Source: Lachnospiraceae bacterium
Lineage (GTDB): Bacteria > Bacillota > Clostridia > Lachnospirales > Lachnospiraceae
NCBI GenBank assembly: GCA_017443685.1
Contig: JAFSYD010000185.1
Span: 1 to 5,303 of the forward strand
Direction: 5' to 3'
DNA: 5,303 bases
How positions within the stretch are numbered: position 1 is the stretch's first letter; each line of letters opens with the position of its first letter. Position numbers and translations under genes: made by a program. Below the pieces are notes generated by a model, which did not search any database, had not been told where the DNA came from, and saw only the letters and a list, made by a program, of their open reading frames with translations. This document shows, piece by piece, positions 1 to 5,303 of this stretch.

Positions 1-1187
1 GGATCGACGTAGCGCTGGAAGGTCTGGGTGACGCGGCGCTTTTCGATCATTGTTATAATGTACTGTGTGCCGACCGATACCACATAGGATAAGAAGACGC
101 CGACCGGTACCCATAAGGGGTGCAGGATGTGACCGCCGTTGTATGCGATACGGCAGACGGCAAGACTTGCCGCAATAAGTGCGACCGCGTAAACCGATGC
201 CGGTACAAGCGGAAGGAACGACAGGATCACCAGCGAGGCAAAAACGAGGACAAACAGGATCGCCAGCTGAATGGGATTGCCGACCTCGTCTTTGTAGTCG
301 CCATTTAAGATCTGCTCGGTAACATTTGCCTGGAACTCGACGCCGTTCATGGACTGGCCACGGTCGATCGGAGTGGAGACCACGTCCTGTAAGCCGGCGG
401 CATACGGACCGATGTATACCACCTTGTTGGCGTAATAGTCGCTCGGGACGTCACCGTTATACAGGTCCGCGATCGAAACATTTTCATAATAAGTATTCGG
501 CATCGCCGAGAAGGATACCCAGAACATCCCCCGGCCGTTGGTCTCGGGGAGGGTGATGTCCAGGCCGTTCTTTTCGGCAAAAAGCTTTGCGGCGGTGCTT
601 GCCATCGAATAGACACGATCCTGGCGCGGGGGATCCAGGTACAGGATCGCGTGGCGCAGGATGCCGTCGCTGTCGTTCATCGCGTTGATATGTCCCTGTA
701 CCGTCACATCTTTCAGTGCCGCATACGGGGTTTCGAATCTTTTGATCACATAGTCATTCGTGGCATACCGGCCGTCATCGATCTTTATGCTTTCGCTTCC
801 GAACTGCGCCGCGTCCGCCGTAATGACGCAGCCTAATTTTTCAGCGGCATCGGCGAGATGCTTATCGGCATCCGTGCCGCTTTCGCCTGAGTAGAGCGTA
901 TCGATCGCGACTACCGCGGGCATATGTTCGGGATCGGAAGCAAGGGCGTTTAAGGCGCCCGCCATAATGTCGCGCGTCCAGGTGTTGTAGGGGCCGAACT
1001 GCTCTAATGCTTTTTCGTCGATACCGATGACGAGGACGTTGCCGGAGAGCGCACGCGGCTCCTGATACCAGGCGTCCTCGATCCAGCGGTCAAGCCGGTA
1101 AAGGATCCCGGCGCCGACGAGCGCCGTAAAAAGCGCGGCGATCACAAACGATATGGCAACGGTGCGGATCATTTTTTTTGATTTCAT
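1..1187 (-). CDS. CHASE2-domain membrane protein, probable class III adenylate/guanylate cyclase (C-terminus beyond window)
   Basis: The frame is open from an ATG at 1187 to the window edge (395 full codons), so the gene is 3'-partial. Residues about 7-29 form a hydrophobic N-terminal membrane segment. Residues about 30-300 match an extracytoplasmic CHASE2 sensor: an early VLVIGIDEKAL strand, a VVAIDTLYS strand, a GHINAMNDSDGILR stretch and a late VVYIGPYAAGLQDVVSTP stretch, all typical of that domain. Three further membrane segments follow at about 307-326, 329-347 and 359-379. The last visible residues, EKRRVTQTFQRYVDP, resemble the juxtamembrane stretch that precedes the catalytic domain in CHASE2-type class III nucleotide cyclases, so cyclic nucleotide synthesis inside the membrane is the likely output. 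No catalytic residue is visible, and a kinase or other output cannot be excluded. The start is supported by an AAGGAG site. The gene lies 11 bases after the MBL hydrolase gene and is probably co-transcribed with it. Confidence 0.82.
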   Translation of the reverse strand, partial: MKSKKMIRTVAISFVIAALFTALVGAGILYRLDRWIEDAWYQEPRALSGNVLVIGIDEKALEQFGPYNTWTRDIMAGALNALASDPEHMPAVVAIDTLYSGESGTDADKHLADAAEKLGCVITADAAQFGSESIKIDDGRYATNDYVIKRFETPYAALKDVTVQGHINAMNDSDGILRHAILYLDPPRQDRVYSMASTAAKLFAEKNGLDITLPETNGRGMFWVSFSAMPNTYYENVSIADLYNGDVPSDYYANKVVYIGPYAAGLQDVVSTPIDRGQSMNGVEFQANVTEQILNGDYKDEVGNPIQLAILFVLVFASLVILSFLPLVPASVYAVALIAASLAVCRIAYNGGHILHPLWVPVGVFLSYVVSVGTQYIITMIEKRRVTQTFQRYVD

Positions 1188-1193
1188 AACAAG

Positions 1194-1199
1194 CTCCTT
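1194..1199 (-). promoter_or_regulatory. Ribosome binding site of the CHASE2 gene
   Basis: On the minus strand AAGGAG lies six bases before the ATG at 1187. Its first base, at 1199, is also the last base of the TGA stop codon of the upstream hydrolase gene. The touching stop and Shine-Dalgarno site suggest translational coupling of the two genes and fix the CHASE2 start. Confidence 0.75.
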
Positions 1200-2062
1200 C
1201 AGGATAGAATAATCTCGGTGCCCGCCTTTGCGAATCCGGCAAACGGGTATTCTTTTTGTATGCTTTCTTCGAGGGCGGCGATCATTTCATCGGTATGCTC
1301 CGGCGCGTGATGGGTAAAAAGCAGACGCTTTGCACCGGCTTTTTTTGCGATGCGGATGCCGACTTCCGGCGTGGAATGCCCGAAGCCGAAGTGCGGCTGG
1401 TATTCGCTTTCCGTATACTGCGCGTCATAGAGCAAAAGATCGGTGTTTTTCGCAAAGTGGATCAGCTCGTCGTTCACGATCTCGTTGTGCTCAAAATCCG
1501 TTGCGTAGACAAAGCTCTTATCGCCGGCGGAAAGCTTGTAGATCGTCGAGCCGCCCGGATGCGCGCCCTCCATCGTATCGACCGTAAAATCGCCGAATGA
1601 AAAATGCGGTTCGATGTCGTAAAGGGCGGTATCCGCCGGATAGTCGTGGATGCCGACCGGCCAGTACGGCGGGGACAGAAGCACCTGCAAAGCATCGGCG
1701 AGAGACTTTTCGCTGCGCATTCTGCCGTAGATCGCGACAGAGCTTTTTTTGTCGAAAAGTGTTTTAAAAAAAGGCAGTCCGATCATGTGGTCAAGATGGA
1801 AATGGGAAAGCATAACGGCAACATTTGCCTCTGCTGCGCATGGTGCGCAGATAATGCCGCTTCCCGCGTCGAGGAAGATGCGGGTGTCTTTGCACGAAAC
1901 CGAAACACAGCTGGTCGCGCCGCCGTAGAGAGCATATGCGGCCCCGCTGACCGGAACGCTGCCCCTCGTGCCTAAAATGTTGATCGTGATCGTAGTATTC
2001 ATAATTGTCGTTCGTATTAAGATAAGTGTACCGTTGGTTCCGATAATAACTGATTTTAGCAT
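1199..2062 (-). CDS. Metallo-beta-lactamase-fold metal-dependent hydrolase (possible cyclic-nucleotide phosphodiesterase)
   Basis: This 287-codon frame is a soluble MBL-fold hydrolase. Near the N-terminus it has the opening strand ITINILGTRGSVPVSG (about 25-40) and YGGATSCV, as in the PhnP/RNase Z-like branch. The metal-binding residues are all visible: HFHLDH (H87, H89, D91, H92), H168 in EGAHPGG, D189 in ATDFEH, H229 in FGHST and the HHAPEHTD stretch (H251/H252). A two-metal phosphodiesterase-type active site is therefore expected. The true substrate cannot be read from sequence. The fold includes cyclic-nucleotide phosphodiesterases, cyclic-phosphate phosphodiesterases and RNases. Lying directly upstream of a probable cyclase gene makes cyclic-nucleotide turnover attractive, but this is inference. 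The start is ambiguous: the ATG at 2062 has an AGGA site, whereas the ATG at 2002 (residue 21) begins right before the conserved fold but has no good ribosome binding site. Confidence 0.85.
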   Translation of the reverse strand: MLKSVIIGTNGTLILIRTTIMNTTITINILGTRGSVPVSGAAYALYGGATSCVSVSCKDTRIFLDAGSGIICAPCAAEANVAVMLSHFHLDHMIGLPFFKTLFDKKSSVAIYGRMRSEKSLADALQVLLSPPYWPVGIHDYPADTALYDIEPHFSFGDFTVDTMEGAHPGGSTIYKLSAGDKSFVYATDFEHNEIVNDELIHFAKNTDLLLYDAQYTESEYQPHFGFGHSTPEVGIRIAKKAGAKRLLFTHHAPEHTDEMIAALEESIQKEYPFAGFAKAGTEIILS

Positions 2063-2081
2063 AATTCATTCCTGATATCTA
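2053..2081 (-). promoter_or_regulatory. Candidate extended -10 promoter inside the MBL 5' end
   Basis: The minus strand reads TGCTAAAAT (2053-2061), an extended -10 element. A TAGATA hexamer, four of six matches to TTGACA, lies 17 bases upstream. Transcription would start near 2046. That is downstream of the ATG at 2062 and about 45 bases before the ATG at 2002, so if this promoter is real the shorter protein would be made from it. It was read by eye, and AT-rich DNA gives such matches by chance. Confidence 0.35.
2070..2073 (-). promoter_or_regulatory. Weak ribosome binding site for the outer MBL start
   Basis: The minus strand reads AGGA seven bases before the ATG at 2062. It is weaker than the AAGGAG sites of the neighbouring genes. 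It is the main support for starting the hydrolase at 2062 rather than at 2002, where no Shine-Dalgarno-like stretch is visible. Confidence 0.4.
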
Positions 2082-2121
2082 CGGTTAAGTAGAAAAAGGA
2101 ATAGCCCAAAACTTCCGAATG

Positions 2122-2130
2122 TGGTAAGAT
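2122..2130 (+). promoter_or_regulatory. Candidate extended -10 promoter of the GAF-GGDEF gene
   Basis: TGGTAAGAT is an extended -10 element (TG, one base, TAAGAT). No convincing -35 hexamer is seen 16-18 bases upstream, as can be the case for extended -10 promoters. Transcription would start near 2137 and give a leader of under 30 bases, which leaves no room for a riboswitch. The DNA just downstream is AT-rich. Confidence 0.45.
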
Positions 2131-2150
2131 ATAAAGAAAATTTTTAAAAA

Positions 2151-2156
2151 AAGGAG
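2151..2156 (+). promoter_or_regulatory. Ribosome binding site of the GAF-GGDEF gene
   Basis: AAGGAG lies seven bases before the ATG at 2164, with a poly-A run in front of it. This near-consensus Firmicutes-type site fixes the start of the diguanylate cyclase. Confidence 0.8.
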
Positions 2157-2163
2157 TAGACAA

Positions 2164-3246
2164 ATGGCGGAAAGATCAGTGACGGCGGAAGAGCTTTTGG
2201 ACCGGATTCTGGACATTACGGACGGGCTTTACAACGAAATGCGGGCTTACGAGAGCGAGGGCGTCGATAACCACGTGAAAATATATAACCTGCTGGCGGA
2301 TCTGGGACGGACGATCGTGGGCTCCGACCGGGCGAGCTTTTGGAAATGGGATAAGCGGACGCATGAGCTGGTAACGACGGCGGCGGTCGGGGCGGGGGAG
2401 ATCCGCATTGATGAGGGCACCGGCCTTGTGGGCAAGGCTTTGACCGAGCGTCGTGCGATCGTTACGAACGACCCGTATAATGATCCGAATTTTAATTCCT
2501 CCGTCGATAAGAAGACGGGCTATGTGACAAAGTCGATCCTGGTTATGCCGATCGTCAGCTGCAAAGGCGAGTACATCGGCGTTTACCAGGCGATCAACAA
2601 GCTCGATGATGAGAGGGGATTTGACCTCGAGGCGGATTGCAAGCGCCTTTCCTTAGCGGCTTTTATCTGCGGGCTTACGTTGGAAAGCGACCTTTTCCTG
2701 GATGATTCGCAGCACGACAAGCTGACCGATATCAAGAACCGTATGGGCTTCCACAGTGATTATAAGAGCCGGTTTCTGCCGATCCTGGAGGAGCGTGATC
2801 CGAACAGGCCGGTGGCGATGATCATGTGCGATATCGACTTTTTCAAAAAGGTCAACGACACGTACGGACATAATGCGGGTGACGCGGTGCTCGTTCATGT
2901 GGCGAAGATCTTAAACGCGGCGATCCGCGGCGCCGACGGCGTGTACCGCTGGGGCGGAGAGGAATTCATTATGATCTTCCCGGGGACGAATATGGAGCAG
3001 GTGGCGACGATCGCCGAGCGTATCCGAAGCGATGTCGAAGCATCGGTCTGCACGTTCGAGGGAACGGACATCAAGTGTACGATGAGCTTCGGCTGCGGCG
3101 TGCTGACGCCGGACAGAAGTGCGGAGGAGAATATCAAGGTTGCGGACGAGCGGCTTTATTCGGCGAAAGAGAACGGGCGTAATTGCGTCATCTGGGATAA
3201 GGGCGTTTATTCGCACGGTGCACCGCGCGTCGGAAGCCCGAGGTAG
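2164..3246 (+). CDS. GAF-GGDEF diguanylate cyclase
   Basis: This 360-residue cytoplasmic protein has no membrane segment. Residues about 35-175 form a GAF sensor domain, including GTGLVGKALTERRAIVTNDPYNDPNF and SILVMPI. Residues about 185-345 form a GGDEF domain that makes c-di-GMP from two GTP. It opens with DKLTDIKNR and carries CDIDFFKKVNDTYGHNAGD (D223 for metal, N231 and D240 for guanine by comparison with PleD) and an active-site GGEEF at 264-268. An RGAD inhibitory site at 255-258 stands exactly five residues before GGEEF, so product feedback inhibition is expected. All key residues are present, so the enzyme should be active. NK at 145-146 and F at 153 followed by AD at 157-158 give a degenerate NKFDE-like motif, which hints at cyclic-nucleotide binding but does not prove it. 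The gene diverges from the MBL/CHASE2 unit and sits nine bases ahead of the helicase gene. Confidence 0.95.
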   Translation: MAERSVTAEELLDRILDITDGLYNEMRAYESEGVDNHVKIYNLLADLGRTIVGSDRASFWKWDKRTHELVTTAAVGAGEIRIDEGTGLVGKALTERRAIVTNDPYNDPNFNSSVDKKTGYVTKSILVMPIVSCKGEYIGVYQAINKLDDERGFDLEADCKRLSLAAFICGLTLESDLFLDDSQHDKLTDIKNRMGFHSDYKSRFLPILEERDPNRPVAMIMCDIDFFKKVNDTYGHNAGDAVLVHVAKILNAAIRGADGVYRWGGEEFIMIFPGTNMEQVATIAERIRSDVEASVCTFEGTDIKCTMSFGCGVLTPDRSAEENIKVADERLYSAKENGRNCVIWDKGVYSHGAPRVGSPR

Positions 3247-3250
3247 GTGA
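3245..3250 (+). promoter_or_regulatory. Ribosome binding site of the SWIM/SNF2 gene
   Basis: AGGTGA overlaps the TAG stop of the diguanylate cyclase gene and lies five bases before ATG 3256 and eight before the adjacent ATG 3259. Either ATG could be used. An in-frame GTG at 3247 lies inside this site and is an unlikely start. Confidence 0.55.
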
Positions 3251-3255
3251 GAAAT

Positions 3256-5303
3256 ATGATGGGTGGTGAATGGAAGAGCGCGTTTTCTGATGCGGATCTG
3301 GAAAATGGACTGGAGCTGGCGTTGACAGGGGCGGTTTCCGTTCTGGATGATGCGCCGGAAACTGTGATCGCGTCGATCAAGGATGCGGATGTGACGTACC
3401 GCGTTTTTGTCCGATTAAAGAAGGGATGGCCGCATGTATATTGCGGCTGTGAAATCGGAAGGATGGGAAATACGTGTGCGCATGCGGCAGCTGCGCTCTT
3501 TGTACACGATGGAGTTCGTCCGGAAACAACAGTTGCGGATAAAAAGAAGGCCGCAAAAAACGCGGTTGCAAAAACGACGGCTGTAAAAAAGAAGGCAGCT
3601 TCCACGGAGGAAAAAAAGCAGCCGAAGCCGGTATACGTTCCCTCTAAAGAACTGTTTTGCCCGGTGAAGACGGATGACGATGGGGATTTTCGCTCAAATT
3701 ACCAATATTTTCATTTGGATGTGATCACAAAGGATCTGCTTTTTCGTAAGGATGTGGTGGAGAAAGCAAGGGAGCTTGTTGAAGCAGACGGTGTTTTTCT
3801 CCGAAATATCCAGGTTGGATTTGCGACAGCCGGCAGTGATGCTATTGCGGAGGCAGCAGGAGGCGCCGTTTACGGAAAGACGGAGTATTTTGTCGGATGT
3901 GAGTTCGGACGGACGCGTGTGTTTTGGATGAACTGCATGGTTCCGGAGTGCCGGAAGAAATACGCTGCTGCCGCAGGGAACGGGGCGAAGAGTCCGTGTC
4001 CGCATTGTACCGCCCTTTTGATGCGTGTGTATGACAATATCGGACGCGGGGATTTTATCGTTGATGCATCGAACAGCGAAGGAATACATTTTTTGGATGC
4101 CTTTAAGGATAAGATCCGAAAAGATGTGGCGAAGGGATCGGATGCGGTTAAGGATGTGGTAATTGAGCCCCGACTGGAGTACGACGGGTGGGATCTTGAG
4201 CTTGGTTTTCGGATCGGTATTGATAAGATGTATGTGGTAAAAGGAATCCGGCAGCTTGTGGATACGATCGAAAATAAAGGGGTGCTCAAGCTCGGGAAAA
4301 AGACAGAGATCTCTTTTGTTCTTCATGCGCTTACTGAGGAGTCGGAGCGGTATTTTGCACTGATGCGGGAATATGTGGAGGAGCTGGAATTTGGGTACAA
4401 GGATAGTTTTTATTCTCCCGGGGAAAGGAGCACGATTCCGCTGCACGGGCGGATATTAGATACCTGTTATGACATGCTTTTCGGACATACCGTTGCCTTT
4501 AAAGGGTATTACGAAAAAGAGAAGCCCATTGCTGTCGGGGAAAGCGATTATCGCCCGAAGCTATCATTGTCGGCAATGGGAAAAAATAAAAAAAGCTTCG
4601 AAGGGATCCGCCTGTCCGGTCGTGTGCCGAATATGATCGAGGGGATCGGCCGGTATTATATCTTAACGGATAAAATGCTGGGACACGTATCGGATCGCCT
4701 GGCTGATATTCTTCTTCCGTTTGTGAAGTCGGGAGAATATGAAGACTCGAATATCTGCATTGGCAGAAAGCATTTGGGAGAATTTTACAACGATATCCTG
4801 CCAAGACTTGGTGAATACTGTGACATAGAAATGCATGACGAGGCGCTGATCGCTCCTTTTGTGCCGCCGGATGCTGAGTTTACCTTTTATTTGGATGCGC
4901 CGGAGGGGAATATTACCATGCGGGCGCAGGTAGCGTATGAAGATACGGTGTTCCCTCTTTTGCCCAAAGAGGAAAAGGCGGATGCTTTCAGAGACCACAT
5001 ATCGGAAGCACAGGTGCGCTCTCTTGTGCAGGAGCTTTTTCCGGAGTACGACGAAAAAGCGGGAGAATACTCCGCGCAGGCAGATGCGGATACGGTATAT
5101 CATATTTTGGAATACGGTGTAGGGGAGCTGATGTCGAACGGCATTGTGGAGGCGACGGATCGCTTTTTGCGGCTTAAGATCAACCGGTCAATGAAGATCA
5201 ACCTTGGGATTTCTCTGTCGGCAAATCTTCTGACGCTGGATGTATCGTCTGACGAGCTTTCACACGAGGAGCTTCTTGAGCTTTTGTATAGCTACCGTGC
5301 AAA
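3256..5303 (+). CDS. SWIM zinc finger / SNF2-associated-domain helicase, N-terminal part (gene runs off right edge)
   Basis: The frame is open from ATG 3256 to the window end (682 full codons), so it is 3'-partial. Residues 63-76 are a SWIM zinc finger, CxC then CxH (C63, C65, C74, H76), a nucleic-acid or protein-binding module. A Lys/Ala-rich linker follows at about 96-123. A cysteine set C227, C232, C248 and C251 (the last pair in CPHC) looks like a second zinc site. From about 310 to the edge, the sequence resembles the bacterial SNF2-helicase-associated domain, ending in GISLSANLL, LDVSSDELSHEELLELLYSYR. In this family a SNF2 ATPase of about 450 residues follows. It is outside the window, so Walker motifs are not visible and motor activity is inferred. 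The likely role is ATP-driven remodelling of DNA- or RNA-protein complexes; the specific function is unknown. The gene looks more AT-rich than the cyclase gene before it, by eye. Confidence 0.85.
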   Translation, partial: MMGGEWKSAFSDADLENGLELALTGAVSVLDDAPETVIASIKDADVTYRVFVRLKKGWPHVYCGCEIGRMGNTCAHAAAALFVHDGVRPETTVADKKKAAKNAVAKTTAVKKKAASTEEKKQPKPVYVPSKELFCPVKTDDDGDFRSNYQYFHLDVITKDLLFRKDVVEKARELVEADGVFLRNIQVGFATAGSDAIAEAAGGAVYGKTEYFVGCEFGRTRVFWMNCMVPECRKKYAAAAGNGAKSPCPHCTALLMRVYDNIGRGDFIVDASNSEGIHFLDAFKDKIRKDVAKGSDAVKDVVIEPRLEYDGWDLELGFRIGIDKMYVVKGIRQLVDTIENKGVLKLGKKTEISFVLHALTEESERYFALMREYVEELEFGYKDSFYSPGERSTIPLHGRILDTCYDMLFGHTVAFKGYYEKEKPIAVGESDYRPKLSLSAMGKNKKSFEGIRLSGRVPNMIEGIGRYYILTDKMLGHVSDRLADILLPFVKSGEYEDSNICIGRKHLGEFYNDILPRLGEYCDIEMHDEALIAPFVPPDAEFTFYLDAPEGNITMRAQVAYEDTVFPLLPKEEKADAFRDHISEAQVRSLVQELFPEYDEKAGEYSAQADADTVYHILEYGVGELMSNGIVEATDRFLRLKINRSMKINLGISLSANLLTLDVSSDELSHEELLELLYSYRA
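3442..3483 (+). other. SWIM zinc-finger motif
   Basis: This segment encodes residues 63-76 of the helicase, with C63, C65, C74 and H76 in the CxC...CxH order that defines SWIM domains. The spacing of eight residues between the CxC and CxH pairs fits the short bacterial form. Confidence 0.8.
3541..3624 (+). repeat. Lys/Ala-rich linker with imperfect internal repeat
   Basis: This segment encodes about 28 residues made mostly of lysine, alanine, valine and threonine, with KKKAA occurring twice 15 residues apart. The DNA shows matching A-rich repeats (AAAAAGAAGGC and AAAAAAGAAGGC). It resembles the basic AK-rich tails of histone-H1-like bacterial proteins and probably gives non-specific nucleic acid contact or a flexible tether. 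Confidence 0.6.
3934..4008 (+). other. Putative zinc-binding cysteine cluster
   Basis: The segment encodes residues 227-251 of the helicase. Cysteines stand at 227, 232, 248 and 251, a C-x4-C ... C-x2-C arrangement close to a zinc ribbon or treble clef. It lies between the SWIM finger and the SNF2-associated domain. Metal binding is inferred from spacing only. Confidence 0.5.

Larger units (their letters stand above)
2063..2163. promoter_or_regulatory. Divergent intergenic region between the two signalling units
   Basis: This is the only non-coding stretch of note. It is AT-rich, includes an A/T tract at about 2137-2150 and separates the minus-strand MBL start from the plus-strand GAF-GGDEF start. 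It should hold promoters for both units. No clear CRP-type TGTGA/TCACA dyad, long inverted repeat or riboswitch is visible. Confidence 0.6.

Noticed and set aside
347..616. An 89-codon minus-strand frame within the CHASE2 gene
   Set aside because: It overlaps the CHASE2 domain in another frame on the same strand, is rich in Arg, Ser and Pro as expected of shifted GC-rich codons, and has no family resemblance.
1604..1975. A 123-codon plus-strand frame opposite the MBL gene
   Set aside because: It is antisense to the segment encoding the conserved metal-binding motifs of the hydrolase and shows no domain of its own.
1791..2069. A minus-strand frame starting at ATG 2069
   Set aside because: It is out of frame with the MBL motifs and loses all conserved residues; it is a shadow that begins seven bases ahead of the real frame.
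2131..2153. The A/T tract before the GAF-GGDEF gene as a terminator
   Set aside because: There is no GC-rich stem next to it, and both flanking genes diverge from it, so no transcript is expected to end here.
2063..2163. A CRP-type cAMP operator or c-di-GMP riboswitch in the divergent region
   Set aside because: No TGTGA-N6-TCACA dyad is seen, and the predicted leader is far too short for a riboswitch.
2926..2967. A degenerate or inactive GGDEF domain
   Set aside because: The GGEEF signature, the metal and guanine-binding residues and the RGAD I-site are all intact with normal spacing.
3694..4446. A 250-codon open frame on the minus strand inside the helicase gene
   Set aside because: It lies wholly antisense to a well-supported SNF2-family frame, has no recognisable domain or good ribosome binding site, and its composition fits a shadow of the other strand.

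Overview
The window looks like chromosomal DNA of a Gram-positive anaerobe in the Clostridia, most plausibly Lachnospiraceae or a relative. This is inferred from the protein families (a SWIM/SNF2-associated helicase of the Firmicutes type, a GAF-GGDEF cyclase, a CHASE2 protein), from AAGGAG-type ribosome binding sites and from tight gene packing. No rRNA, tRNA, CRISPR array, insertion sequence or phage gene was seen, and the species cannot be named from this sequence.

Layout. Four protein genes form two divergent transcription units that face away from a short AT-rich region at about 2063-2163. The leftward unit holds a metallo-beta-lactamase-fold hydrolase (1199-2062, minus). Eleven bases after it comes a membrane CHASE2 protein (1-1187, minus) that runs off the left edge just where a class III nucleotide cyclase domain would be expected. 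The rightward unit holds a GAF-GGDEF diguanylate cyclase with an intact active site and I-site (2164-3246, plus). Nine bases after it comes the N-terminal two-thirds or so of a SWIM zinc-finger/SNF2-type helicase (3256 to the right edge, plus), whose ATPase motor lies outside the window.

How they may work together. The most interesting reading is a compact signalling locus. A CHASE2 receptor would make a cyclic nucleotide. The MBL hydrolase, whose fold includes known cyclic-nucleotide phosphodiesterases, might degrade it. The GAF domain of the divergent diguanylate cyclase carries a degenerate form of the NKFDE motif of cyclic-nucleotide-binding GAF domains and could pass the signal on to c-di-GMP. 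The domain assignments rest on visible motifs, but the wiring is inference. The helicase gene is packed as if co-transcribed with the diguanylate cyclase, though no functional link is evident.

Coding density is very high. The only non-coding stretch of any size is the roughly 100-base divergent promoter region, and the start of the MBL gene is uncertain by 20 codons.
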